Source of the DNA: Verrucomicrobiales bacterium
GTDB lineage: Bacteria; Verrucomicrobiota; Verrucomicrobiia; Verrucomicrobiales; V1-33
DNA length: 50,480 nucleotides
Direction of reading: 5' to 3'
NCBI GenBank assembly: GCA_028293125.1
Contig: JAQGPJ010000086.1
Location: forward strand, 1 to 50,480
Positions 1-6,951 of this stretch are shown here, in pieces. Position 1 is the first letter of the stretch, and each line of letters opens with the position of its first letter. Under the pieces are notes generated by a model. The model was not told where the DNA came from and made no database searches. It saw only the letters and a program-made list of their open reading frames with translations. The position numbers and the translations under genes are program-made.

Positions 1-672
1 ATCACGGACAACACCGAGCAGGCGCTGGAGCTGTCCGCCCTGGCACAGTCCCGCGGACTGGTGCTGCAGGTGGGGCACATCGAGCGCTTCAATCCCGTGA
101 TGGGGTTGCTGGAGGAGCGGCTCACCAGCCCGCGCTTCATTGAGGCCCATCGGCTCTCCCCCTTCCCCAACCGCAGCACGGACATCGGCGTAGTGCTGGA
201 CCTGATGATCCATGATCTGGAGATCATCCTGCACCTCGTGAAGAGTCCTGTGGAGAGCGTGGACGCCGTGGGCGTGCCGGTGCTGACCCGCCGGGAGGAC
301 ATCGCCAATGCCCGGCTGCGCTTCGCCAACGGCTGTGTGGCCAACATCACCGCCAGCCGCATCAGCCCGGAGCGCCTGCGCAAACTGCGCGTCTTCCAAA
401 GCGATGCCTACCTCTCCCTTGACTATCAGGCCCAGGAGGGCAAAATCTATCACAGCGAAGGCATGTCCATCGTCTGCGAGGATGTGAAACTGGAGCGCGA
501 CGAGCCCCTGAAGCTGGAGTTGGCGGCCTTTGCCGAATGCGCCCGCCACGGTCTGCGTCCCCGCGTGGGGGGCCAGGAGGGGGCGGCGGCGCTGGAACTG
601 GCCATGCGCATCACCCGGCTGATCCGGGAGGGCGGCCATGCCTTGGATGCCACCATGCCCTTTCCGGTCTGA
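1..672 (+). CDS. Gfo/Idh/MocA-family oxidoreductase, 3' part (5' end outside window)
   Basis: The frame is open from base 1, so the N-terminal Rossmann part is missing. What remains resembles the second half of Gfo/Idh/MocA proteins: a segment with VGHIERFNP, then the SPFPNRSTDIGVVLDLMIHD stretch, where the conserved H-D pair sits near the catalytic histidine of the family, then a beta-sheet substrate domain. These enzymes oxidise or reduce sugars with NAD(P). The stop codon overlaps an ATG in front of lpxB, so the two are probably co-transcribed. In Acidithiobacillus the family member GnnA, which oxidises the 3-OH of UDP-GlcNAc for lipid A, lies in an lpx cluster. A similar role here is an inference, because no GnnB-like aminotransferase is visible. 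Confidence 0.85.
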   Translation: MTDNTEQALELSALAQSRGLVLQVGHIERFNPVMGLLEERLTSPRFIEAHRLSPFPNRSTDIGVVLDLMIHDLEIILHLVKSPVESVDAVGVPVLTRREDIANARLRFANGCVANITASRISPERLRKLRVFQSDAYLSLDYQAQEGKIYHSEGMSIVCEDVKLERDEPLKLELAAFAECARHGLRPRVGGQEGAAALELAMRITRLIREGGHALDATMPFPV

Positions 673-689
673 TGATAATTGGAGATCGT

Positions 690-1820
690 ATGCCTGGCAC
701 CATGAATTACCTGTTTATCCTTGCGGGCGAGCGCAGCGGCGACCGGCATGGGGCCGGCGTGATGGAGGAACTGCACCGGCTGTCCCCGAATCTGAAAATC
801 CACGGCCTCGGCGGCGGGGAGATGCACGCCCTGAGTCCGCAGGTGACCGATTGGGTGGAGGAGGCCGGGGTGGTGGGCATCGTGGAGGTCCTTAAAAAAT
901 ACGGCTGGTTCAAACAGAAATTCAGCGAAACCCTGGCACGGATCCGGGAACTGAAACCGGACGCGGTGGTGCTGATCGACTATCCTGGCTTCAATCTCCG
1001 CCTTGCCCATGCCCTGAGGGAAGGCGGATTCACCGGGCGCATCATTTATTACATCAGTCCCCAGGTCTGGGCCTGGCACCGGGGCCGTATCCCTAAAATG
1101 GCGGCCACCCTTGACCTCATGATCTGCATTTTTCCCTTCGAGAAGGACCTCTATGAAGGGTATGGCCTGCCCACGGTCTTTGGCGGCCATCCGCTGGTGG
1201 AGTACCACCGGCGGAACAGCAGTCCTGATATTCCAAGGGAGACCAATCTTATCGGCCTTTTCCCTGGGAGCCGGCGGCGGGAGATCACCAAGCTGTTTCC
1301 CATCCTGCTGGAGACCGCGCGCCGGATGAAGGCCGCTGACGGCTCACTGCAATTTGCCGCCTCCGCCGCCTCTGAAAAACTGGCGGCCCTGATGCGGACC
1401 ATGCTGGAGGCGGCTCCGGTGCCGGACCTGACCATTGAGACGGGCACCATGCACACCCTCATGCGCCGGGCGGAGTGCGGAGCCGTGGCCAGTGGCACCG
1501 CCACCTTGGAGGCGGCCATCCACGGCCTGCCCCACTGCCTCATCTACAAAGTTTCCACCGGCACCTATCTTTTTGCGCGGGCCGTCATGCGGGTAAATTA
1601 TTTGGGCATTGTCAATCTCATCGCCAAACGGCTGCTGGTCCGCGAGTTTCTTCAGAAGGACTGCTCGCCGGAGCGCCTTTGCGATGAGCTGCTGCGCCTG
1701 CACCGCAGTCCGGAGACCCGGGAGCGGCTGGTGGGGGATCTGAAAAAGATCGTGGACACCCTGGCCGCGGACGGTGCCTACCACCGGGCCGCGCAGGCCA
1801 TTCTGGACACCGCCTCCTGA
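690..1820 (+). CDS. lpxB: Lipid-A-disaccharide synthase LpxB
   Basis: LpxB joins UDP-2,3-diacylglucosamine and lipid X to form the beta-1,6-linked lipid A disaccharide at the inner face of the cytoplasmic membrane (GT19). At 376 residues it is full length. Family signatures are AGERSGD near the N terminus, YYISPQVWAWHRGR (about 120-133), HPLVE, GLFPGSRRREI (about 190-200) and ASGTATLEAA (about 267-276). I chose the ATG at 690 because GGAG lies 5 bases upstream. An ATG at 672 that overlaps the previous stop (ATGA) and one at 702 are also in frame. The gene implies an outer membrane with LPS or lipid A. A hairpin terminator candidate follows. Confidence 0.95.
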   Translation: MPGTMNYLFILAGERSGDRHGAGVMEELHRLSPNLKIHGLGGGEMHALSPQVTDWVEEAGVVGIVEVLKKYGWFKQKFSETLARIRELKPDAVVLIDYPGFNLRLAHALREGGFTGRIIYYISPQVWAWHRGRIPKMAATLDLMICIFPFEKDLYEGYGLPTVFGGHPLVEYHRRNSSPDIPRETNLIGLFPGSRRREITKLFPILLETARRMKAADGSLQFAASAASEKLAALMRTMLEAAPVPDLTIETGTMHTLMRRAECGAVASGTATLEAAIHGLPHCLIYKVSTGTYLFARAVMRVNYLGIVNLIAKRLLVREFLQKDCSPERLCDELLRLHRSPETRERLVGDLKKIVDTLAADGAYHRAAQAILDTAS

Positions 1821-1866
1821 ACCGGCGGCTCAGTCAGTCAGTCAAGAGAGGTCCCCGCTGTTCCTT

Positions 1867-1906
1867 CCGCCCCGATATGGAGGCTCGGGGCGGATTTCTC
1901 TTTTCT
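1867..1906 (+). terminator. Intrinsic terminator after lpxB
   Basis: A perfect 9-bp inverted repeat (CCGCCCCGA at 1867-1875, TCGGGGCGG at 1885-1893) encloses a 9-base loop and is followed by a T-rich stretch. It lies between lpxB and the start of cinA, so cinA probably has some transcription of its own. Confidence 0.6.
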
Positions 1907-1929
1907 TGGCAAACGTCCCGGAGTGTGTG

Positions 1930-3198
1930 ATGGGCCTTGTCATGCGTCTTGAAGTCATCAACACCGGCACCGAACTCCTCCTGGGCAGCACGCTGAACAC
2001 CCACCTTGGCTTTCTGGGGGAAACCCTGCTGCCACTGGGCCTGCGGGTGGGCCGGCAGGTGACCATTCCGGATGGAGAGATCATCCGGGATGCGGTACTG
2101 GAAAGCGTGGGCCGCGCGGACATTGTCATCGTCACCGGGGGGCTGGGGCCGACCAGCGACGACATCACGCGGGAGCTGATCGCGGAACTCCTCAATTTGC
2201 CTCTGGAGGAGAACGAGGGCGTGATGCGGGTCATCCGCCTCATCCTGAGCCGCCGGAACCGTGAGCTCAATGAGCAGACCCGCCGCCAGGCCATGGTGCC
2301 GCGCGGGGCCACCGTGCTGGCCAACGCCTGGGGGACTGCTCCTGGCCTGTATCTGCCGCCGCATCCCGTGGCCGCCGCCGGCGGGGAGCTTTCCCCGCAT
2401 CTCATTCTGCTGCCCGGCCCGCCACGGGAGCTGCGCCCCATGGTGCGGGAGGTGGTGCTGCCGCTGCTGGGGTCCATCTGTGAAGGCCGCACGGTTCCCC
2501 GCGGCATGAGAAACTTCCGCATCGCCAATCTCGGTGAAAGCCAGGTCGCCGCCACGGTGGAGGAGCCCATCACTTCCTTGGGCGATGTGGAGCTGGGCTA
2601 CTGCGCCCGTGCGGGCGAGGTCATCGTGCGGGTGCTGGGCACGCCCGAGCACTTGGCGGCGGCGGAGACCATCGTGAGCGCCGCTTTCCCCGAAAACTAC
2701 TACTCCGCCCAGGAATTCCCGCTGGAGCACACCGTGGTGGATCTCCTGACCCGCATGGGACAGACCGTCAGCACCGCGGAATCCTGCACGGGTGGCTTGG
2801 TGGCGCACCGTCTGACCAATGTTCCCGGCGCCTCGGCGGTGTTTCCAAGGGGTTATGTCACCTATGCCAACGACGCCAAAACCGATATTCTGGGTGTGCC
2901 CATGGAGTTGCTGGCCAACCACGGAGCCGTGAGCGCGGAGGTCTGCGCCGCCATGGCCGAAGGCTGCCGCGCGGCGGCGGACACGGACCATGCCCTGGCC
3001 CTCACCGGCATCGCCGGGCCCGGCGGGGGATCGGACGTCAAACCCGTGGGCACCGTCTTCATCGGTCTGGCCTCCCGGGGCCACGGCCAGCCGGTGGTGG
3101 AGCACCATATCTTCAATGTGGAGCGCGAAACCTTCAAGCAGCTGGCCTCGCAGATTGCGTTGGACCTCCTGCGCCGGCGGCTGATCCGGCTGATCTAG
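1930..3198 (+). CDS. cinA: CinA-family nicotinamide-nucleotide amidohydrolase
   Basis: A two-domain CinA protein of 422 residues, the normal length. The N-terminal MoCF/COG1058 domain holds VTGGLGPTSDD (about 69-79); in studied homologues it has ADP-ribose pyrophosphatase activity. The C-terminal PncC-type amidase domain holds the serine motif AESCTGG (about 282) and TGIAGPGGGS (about 358), and converts NMN to nicotinate mononucleotide in NAD recycling. The ATG at 1930 has GGAG 6 bases upstream. An ATG 12 bases downstream is a possible alternative. The stop codon TAG lies in a CTAG that is shared with the end of the convergent broken toxin gene. Confidence 0.95.
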   Translation: MGLVMRLEVINTGTELLLGSTLNTHLGFLGETLLPLGLRVGRQVTIPDGEIIRDAVLESVGRADIVIVTGGLGPTSDDITRELIAELLNLPLEENEGVMRVIRLILSRRNRELNEQTRRQAMVPRGATVLANAWGTAPGLYLPPHPVAAAGGELSPHLILLPGPPRELRPMVREVVLPLLGSICEGRTVPRGMRNFRIANLGESQVAATVEEPITSLGDVELGYCARAGEVIVRVLGTPEHLAAAETIVSAAFPENYYSAQEFPLEHTVVDLLTRMGQTVSTAESCTGGLVAHRLTNVPGASAVFPRGYVTYANDAKTDILGVPMELLANHGAVSAEVCAAMAEGCRAAADTDHALALTGIAGPGGGSDVKPVGTVFIGLASRGHGQPVVEHHIFNVERETFKQLASQIALDLLRRRLIRLI

Positions 3199-3678
3199 GA
3201 CTGCATCCGCCGCATCCGTGCGCGTTCCAGCACATACTCAACTTGGCTTTATGGATACGAAAGTTGGTCGCACACAGCTTTGCAATTGCCTGCTCCAAAT
3301 CCAGCAGCCCGTGAATATCAGCGGTCTCCAGCAGGTTGATAGTTCCTGCCGGCACGATGGAGCGGGCTTCCGCCGCCCTCCAGGCTTGGCGGTCATCCAT
3401 CAGAATCACCGGTATATTCCGCTCCAACGCCAGTGAAATGGCCTCTGTCTCACCCGCATCCAGCGCCAGTGATGCATCAATCCGCAGCGGACTCACAACC
3501 TCCACCCATTCCGGCAATTTTGCTGCCCATGTAAAAACCGCAGGCGGAGTTTTGGGATGCTGCAGCTCGCGCCATACTGCCGGAGGGATGAGCACTTTTT
3601 GGAAAAGCTTGGGCAGGAGCTCAATTTCTCCGATCAAAACCAAGTAATTGATTGGCAAATATCGGAAATGACTGTCAT
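3195..3678 (-). pseudogene. DUF3368 (PIN-like) toxin, broken by two frameshifts
   Basis: The central frame matches DUF3368 PIN-like nucleases, which are partners of UPF0175 antitoxins: PINYLVLIGEIELLPKLF, LDAGETEAISLALE, then LMDDRQAWRAAEAR and GLLDLEQAIAKL. The natural ATG at 3678 sits inside the antitoxin stop (TGATG) and reads MTVISD. This is the expected PIN start with its first catalytic aspartate, but it leaves frame about 18 bases in; five bases stand where six are needed before PINYL. A second one-base loss near 3239-3243 puts the normal tail (EYVLERARMRRMQS, ending at 3195) out of frame. Read as one frame, the protein would need a TTG start at 3658 and would lack the first acidic residue. 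Probably inactive. Confidence 0.8.
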
Positions 3679-3941
3679 CATCGCTTGAGAAAATGGCTCA
3701 AAGCAGCGCTGTTGCGCTCATAGTCCTCGGACGTGAGCTCCAGCATAGCGCCATGGTCCTTCAGAAATTTCTCCGTCTCGTTGAATTCCAAATCGAGCAT
3801 GCGGCTCACCTGCCCTCTCGAAAGCTTCCCGTCCTTGTATCCTTCCAAAGCCAGCATCTCCAACACACGACGGCTGGAATGCGGGCCATCAAGGCACAGT
3901 GAGTGGGCAATTTGGTCAGGGACTTCGACAGAAACCAGCAT
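3678..3941 (-). CDS. UPF0175-family antitoxin
   Basis: An 87-residue protein with the UPF0175 core: LEMLALEGYKDGKLSRGQVSRMLDL followed by ETEKFLKDHGA. The family is annotated as antitoxins of DUF3368/PIN toxins; the SRGQV segment resembles a small DNA-binding helix pair. The stop overlaps the toxin start (TGATG), the usual arrangement for coupled translation. The reading frame is intact although the toxin is broken. This suggests a decaying module in which the harmless partner has lasted longer. Confidence 0.85.
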   Translation of the reverse strand: MLVSVEVPDQIAHSLCLDGPHSSRRVLEMLALEGYKDGKLSRGQVSRMLDLEFNETEKFLKDHGAMLELTSEDYERNSAALSHFLKR

Positions 3942-4158
3942 CCCACGATTATATCAGGTCTTCACGGCTGAATCAAGCAAAGCGGTGCAGCTTCTGTATG
4001 CACACTTGCTGAGGACTGAAAATCCGCCGGAGGGAGCTTTGGAAATGCCTCCAAAAGACTTCCCGTCGGGCGGCTTTCCATGCTTCCATCCGGAACTGGC
4101 GGGATGCGGTTTGGAATTCCTCCTCCCTCCATTCAGGCCATCCCGATCCTTTCCCCCT

Positions 4159-5628
4159 ATGAGCCCATCCGAACCCACTCCCGGACAGACTGCAAAGCCA
4201 GGGTTTCTGGAACGCCGGTTCCAGCTGGGGCGGAACGGCACCACAGTCAGTCGGGAGATCATGGCCGGTCTGACCACCTTCGCCGCCATGGCCTACATTC
4301 TGGTGGTGAATCCCTCCATTCTGCAGAGTGGCGGAATGCCGCAGGGGGCGCTGGTCACCGCCACAGCGGTGGGGGCGGCGGTGGCGACCCTGTTGATGGC
4401 CTTCATGGCCAATCTGCCCTTGGCCTTGGCTCCCGGCATGGGCATCAACGCGTTTTTCGCCTATACAGTGTGTCTTGGAATGGGGGTTCCGTGGCAGGAT
4501 GCCCTGGGTCTGGTGCTGGTGAACGGGGTGCTTTTCCTGCTCCTTTCCGTGACCGGGGTGCGGGCCAAAATCGTGGCCGCTCTGCCCCATTCCCTGAAGG
4601 CCGCAGTGTGCGCCGGGATCGGGCTTTTTATTGCCTTCATCGGACTTAAAAACGGCGGGCTGGTGGTGACCCATCCCGTCACTTTGGTCACCCTGGGTGA
4701 CCTGAGCTCACCTCCGGTGGCTCTTTTTGCCGGAGGGCTGCTGCTCACCTGCGTGCTGGTGGCGCGGGGAACTCCGGCGGCCATTCTCATCTCCATGGCG
4801 GTCATCACCCTGGCAGGATTGTGGGTGCCGGATGGCAAAGGGGGAGTTCTCACCACCCTGCCCCACAATGCCTTTTCCCTGCCGGCCTCCTTGAACGACA
4901 CGTTTCTGAAGCTCCGTTTCCACTTTCTCATCAACGATCCGTTCAAAGCTCTGCCGGTGATTCTGACCCTGCTGCTGGTGGACATGTTCGACAACATCGG
5001 CACCCTCATCGGAGTCACCAAACGCGCCGGCCTTATGGACCAGGACGGCAACATCCCAAAGCTGCCGCAGGCGCTGGCGGCGGATTCCCTGGCGGCGATC
5101 GCCAGCGCGCTGCTGGGCACCTCCACGGTGGTCAGCTATATTGAAAGCGCCACCGGTGTGCAGGCCGGCGGGCGCACGGGCCTGACCGGCGTGACGGTGG
5201 CGGTCTGTTTTCTACTGGCCCTGTTTCTGACGCCGGTGATCCTGATGATTCCCGCAGTGGCTGTGGCCCCGGCGCTGGTGGTGGTGGGCATCCTGATGTT
5301 TGAAAGCGTGGCCGAAATCGATGTCCGCCGGTTCGGGAACGCCGTCCCCGCCGTCCTGACCCTGATGATCATGCCCGTGACCTTCAGCATCAGCACGGGA
5401 ATCGGAATGGGCTTGATCGCTCTGGTGGTTATGCAGGTGGGCCTCAGGATCGGTCGCAGCCAGTCCGCCGCCCCTGCGGATGGTCCCCCTCAAAATGATG
5501 ATACCGGCTCGCCCGCCGGCAGCGGCAGCCCAACCAAAGTGACTCCCTTCACGTGCGCTTTGGCCATGATCTTTGTGCTGCATTTTCTGGAAAAGTGGAT
5601 TTTCCAGCTGTTTGGGCACGGGTCCTGA
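4159..5628 (+). CDS. NCS2-family purine permease (AzgA/PbuG-like)
   Basis: A 489-residue inner-membrane transporter of the AzgA subgroup of NCS2 permeases, which carry adenine, guanine or hypoxanthine with protons. Motifs include TFAAMAYILVVNP, LAPGMGINAFFAYTV (about 93-107), the long DMFDNIGTLIGV segment (about 275-286) and STVVSYIESATGVQAGGRTG. About a dozen hydrophobic segments run along the chain. The start at 4159 gives the usual short hydrophilic N terminus; the frame extends further upstream without family similarity. Substrate is not fixed by sequence. A hypoxanthine phosphoribosyltransferase at 25540-26088 would fit purine salvage. Confidence 0.92.
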   Translation: MSPSEPTPGQTAKPGFLERRFQLGRNGTTVSREIMAGLTTFAAMAYILVVNPSILQSGGMPQGALVTATAVGAAVATLLMAFMANLPLALAPGMGINAFFAYTVCLGMGVPWQDALGLVLVNGVLFLLLSVTGVRAKIVAALPHSLKAAVCAGIGLFIAFIGLKNGGLVVTHPVTLVTLGDLSSPPVALFAGGLLLTCVLVARGTPAAILISMAVITLAGLWVPDGKGGVLTTLPHNAFSLPASLNDTFLKLRFHFLINDPFKALPVILTLLLVDMFDNIGTLIGVTKRAGLMDQDGNIPKLPQALAADSLAAIASALLGTSTVVSYIESATGVQAGGRTGLTGVTVAVCFLLALFLTPVILMIPAVAVAPALVVVGILMFESVAEIDVRRFGNAVPAVLTLMIMPVTFSISTGIGMGLIALVVMQVGLRIGRSQSAAPADGPPQNDDTGSPAGSGSPTKVTPFTCALAMIFVLHFLEKWIFQLFGHGS

Positions 5629-5809
5629 AAATCATCTCTCCCTTTTTCAATCCGCCGGCTGTCTCCCTAACCCCTAAAATAACAAAAATCCGCTCTTCCC
5701 GATGTCATCCCGAATAAAAATCCGCCGATGGACATTTGCCAAGGCAAACAATCCACCAGCGGAGAACGCTTTGAAAACAGTGGGGCAAGCCGCTGGAAGC
5801 GGCGGATAA

Positions 5810-6598
5810 TCAGCGCTTCAGGTCGCTGGTTTCAGGAGCAGTGGCGGTTTTCACCACCGTCACCTCACGGGCAACCAAACGGTTTCCATCCTTCACATAT
5901 GCCACACTCAGGGGTGTGCCGAGAGGCAGGTCACTGACCACCACAGGCTGACCGGAGGCGTTGAGGACCACCGTGCTGGGCTCCGCAGCGTAAACCACCG
6001 GATCAGACTGGCCGGGCACGGTCACCGTGATTCTTCCTTTTTCCGTAGCAGTCAGCACGCCATTCACCGTGGTGGTGCGGACGGTGGTGGTCTCCGCCAC
6101 GGTTTTGCCGCCCGGCTTGAGGGTTTCGCGCATGGTCAGGGTGGTGGTGCCATCAGGGAGAGGAACCTGAACCCGTTGCACCTGAAGATCCGCAGCCACC
6201 AAAGTATTGCCGTCCTCGGCATAAAAGAGCTTCACCGGCACTCCATTCACCAGCAGCGACGAGGCCACCGGCTTGCCGTCAAGATCGGTGAATTTGGTGG
6301 CGGAATTGACGGTGAATCCAATAGGCTCCGTAGCTTTTTTGGTGCGGATCATGATTCTGTTTTGCTCACCGCCAATTGTGGTGATGGTTCCCTCCACACT
6401 GGTCAGGCCCGGACGCGGCAGCACCGACTCAGTGGTGCGGGTTTCCGAGGTCTCCACCGTTCCGGCGGCATTGGTGCGGGTTTCCGTTTTCTCCTTGATC
6501 TGCGTGTTCTGCGCGGACAACAGGCCGCCGGAGGCCAGCAGCGCGAAGGCAGTCAGACTGAAGGAGGGACGGATGTGGGTGACGGATGGGGTTTTCAT
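5810..6598 (-). CDS. Secreted protein of unknown function
   Basis: A 262-residue protein that I do not recognise as a named family. It begins with a signal peptide (SLTAFALLASGGLLSAQ, cleavage after about residue 30). The mature part is rich in Thr and Val, with short repeated beta-strand units: two related blocks, each with a V-N-x-x-T/G pattern and a phrase like KLFYAEDGNTLVA or SVAYVKDGNRLVA near its end. This suggests a duplicated small beta domain. The ATG at 6598 precedes the signal peptide; the frame is open upstream but has no signal there. Two hairpins lie in the leader. The protein is probably periplasmic or surface-exposed. Confidence 0.75.
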   Translation of the reverse strand: MKTPSVTHIRPSFSLTAFALLASGGLLSAQNTQIKEKTETRTNAAGTVETSETRTTESVLPRPGLTSVEGTITTIGGEQNRIMIRTKKATEPIGFTVNSATKFTDLDGKPVASSLLVNGVPVKLFYAEDGNTLVAADLQVQRVQVPLPDGTTTLTMRETLKPGGKTVAETTTVRTTTVNGVLTATEKGRITVTVPGQSDPVVYAAEPSTVVLNASGQPVVVSDLPLGTPLSVAYVKDGNRLVAREVTVVKTATAPETSDLKR

Positions 6599-6951
6599 GG
6601 AAGGGTTGGGTTGGAGTTGGCAGCCGGGACAATCAGTCCCTGGCTGCACAGCACCGGTTAAAACCTTCACTGCAAAAACCCGGCCAAAGCCGGTTTTACG
6701 GGGAAATCCTCATGAAGACCCTTTCCTTTTGCTGACTTTTTGCGGGATTGGCGTCCCCTTTCCGCAATCTGCAAGACTGAGCAAAGATACCCAGTTCCGT
6801 TTGTCGTCATACGAGGGAAGAGCGGTTTTCTTCATGATTTTCAAACAGATTTCCCCGATGCAATGTCTTATTCAGGAGAACGTGCCGCAGGCAGTCTCCT
6901 GGCTTCCTGCACGTCCGTTTGTCTGTTTAACGGTTTTCACGTCCGCCCGCC
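6599..6951. other. Divergent intergenic region with structured leaders
   Basis: A 353-base gap between two divergently transcribed genes, so it should hold both promoters. It contains a hairpin at 6621-6646 (GGGAC/GTCCC extended by CAGCC/GGCTG with one bulged T), a terminator-like hairpin at 6671-6697 and a 7-bp hairpin with an inner 4-bp stem at 6873-6901. I cannot place a convincing -35/-10 pair. Confidence 0.6.
6671..6697 (-). terminator. Terminator-like hairpin in the leader of the secreted-protein gene
   Basis: On the minus strand, AAAACCGGC pairs with GCCGGGTTTT around a TTTG loop, and the stem runs into a T-run. It lies about 75 bases upstream of the start at 6598. If the promoter is upstream of it, the hairpin would act as an attenuator; otherwise it may only insulate the two divergent genes. 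Confidence 0.35.

Noticed and set aside
1834-3108. Long minus-strand open frame opposite cinA.
   Set aside because: It mirrors the GC-rich codons of a clear gene, is rich in His, Gly and Arg, and has no domain.
6890-6905. Resemblance to a cobalamin-riboswitch B12 box on the minus strand (AGCCAGGAGACTGCC).
   Set aside because: The upstream half of the riboswitch would lie inside the cyclase gene and is not there. The match is explained by the CAGGAGA/TCTCCTG hairpin.
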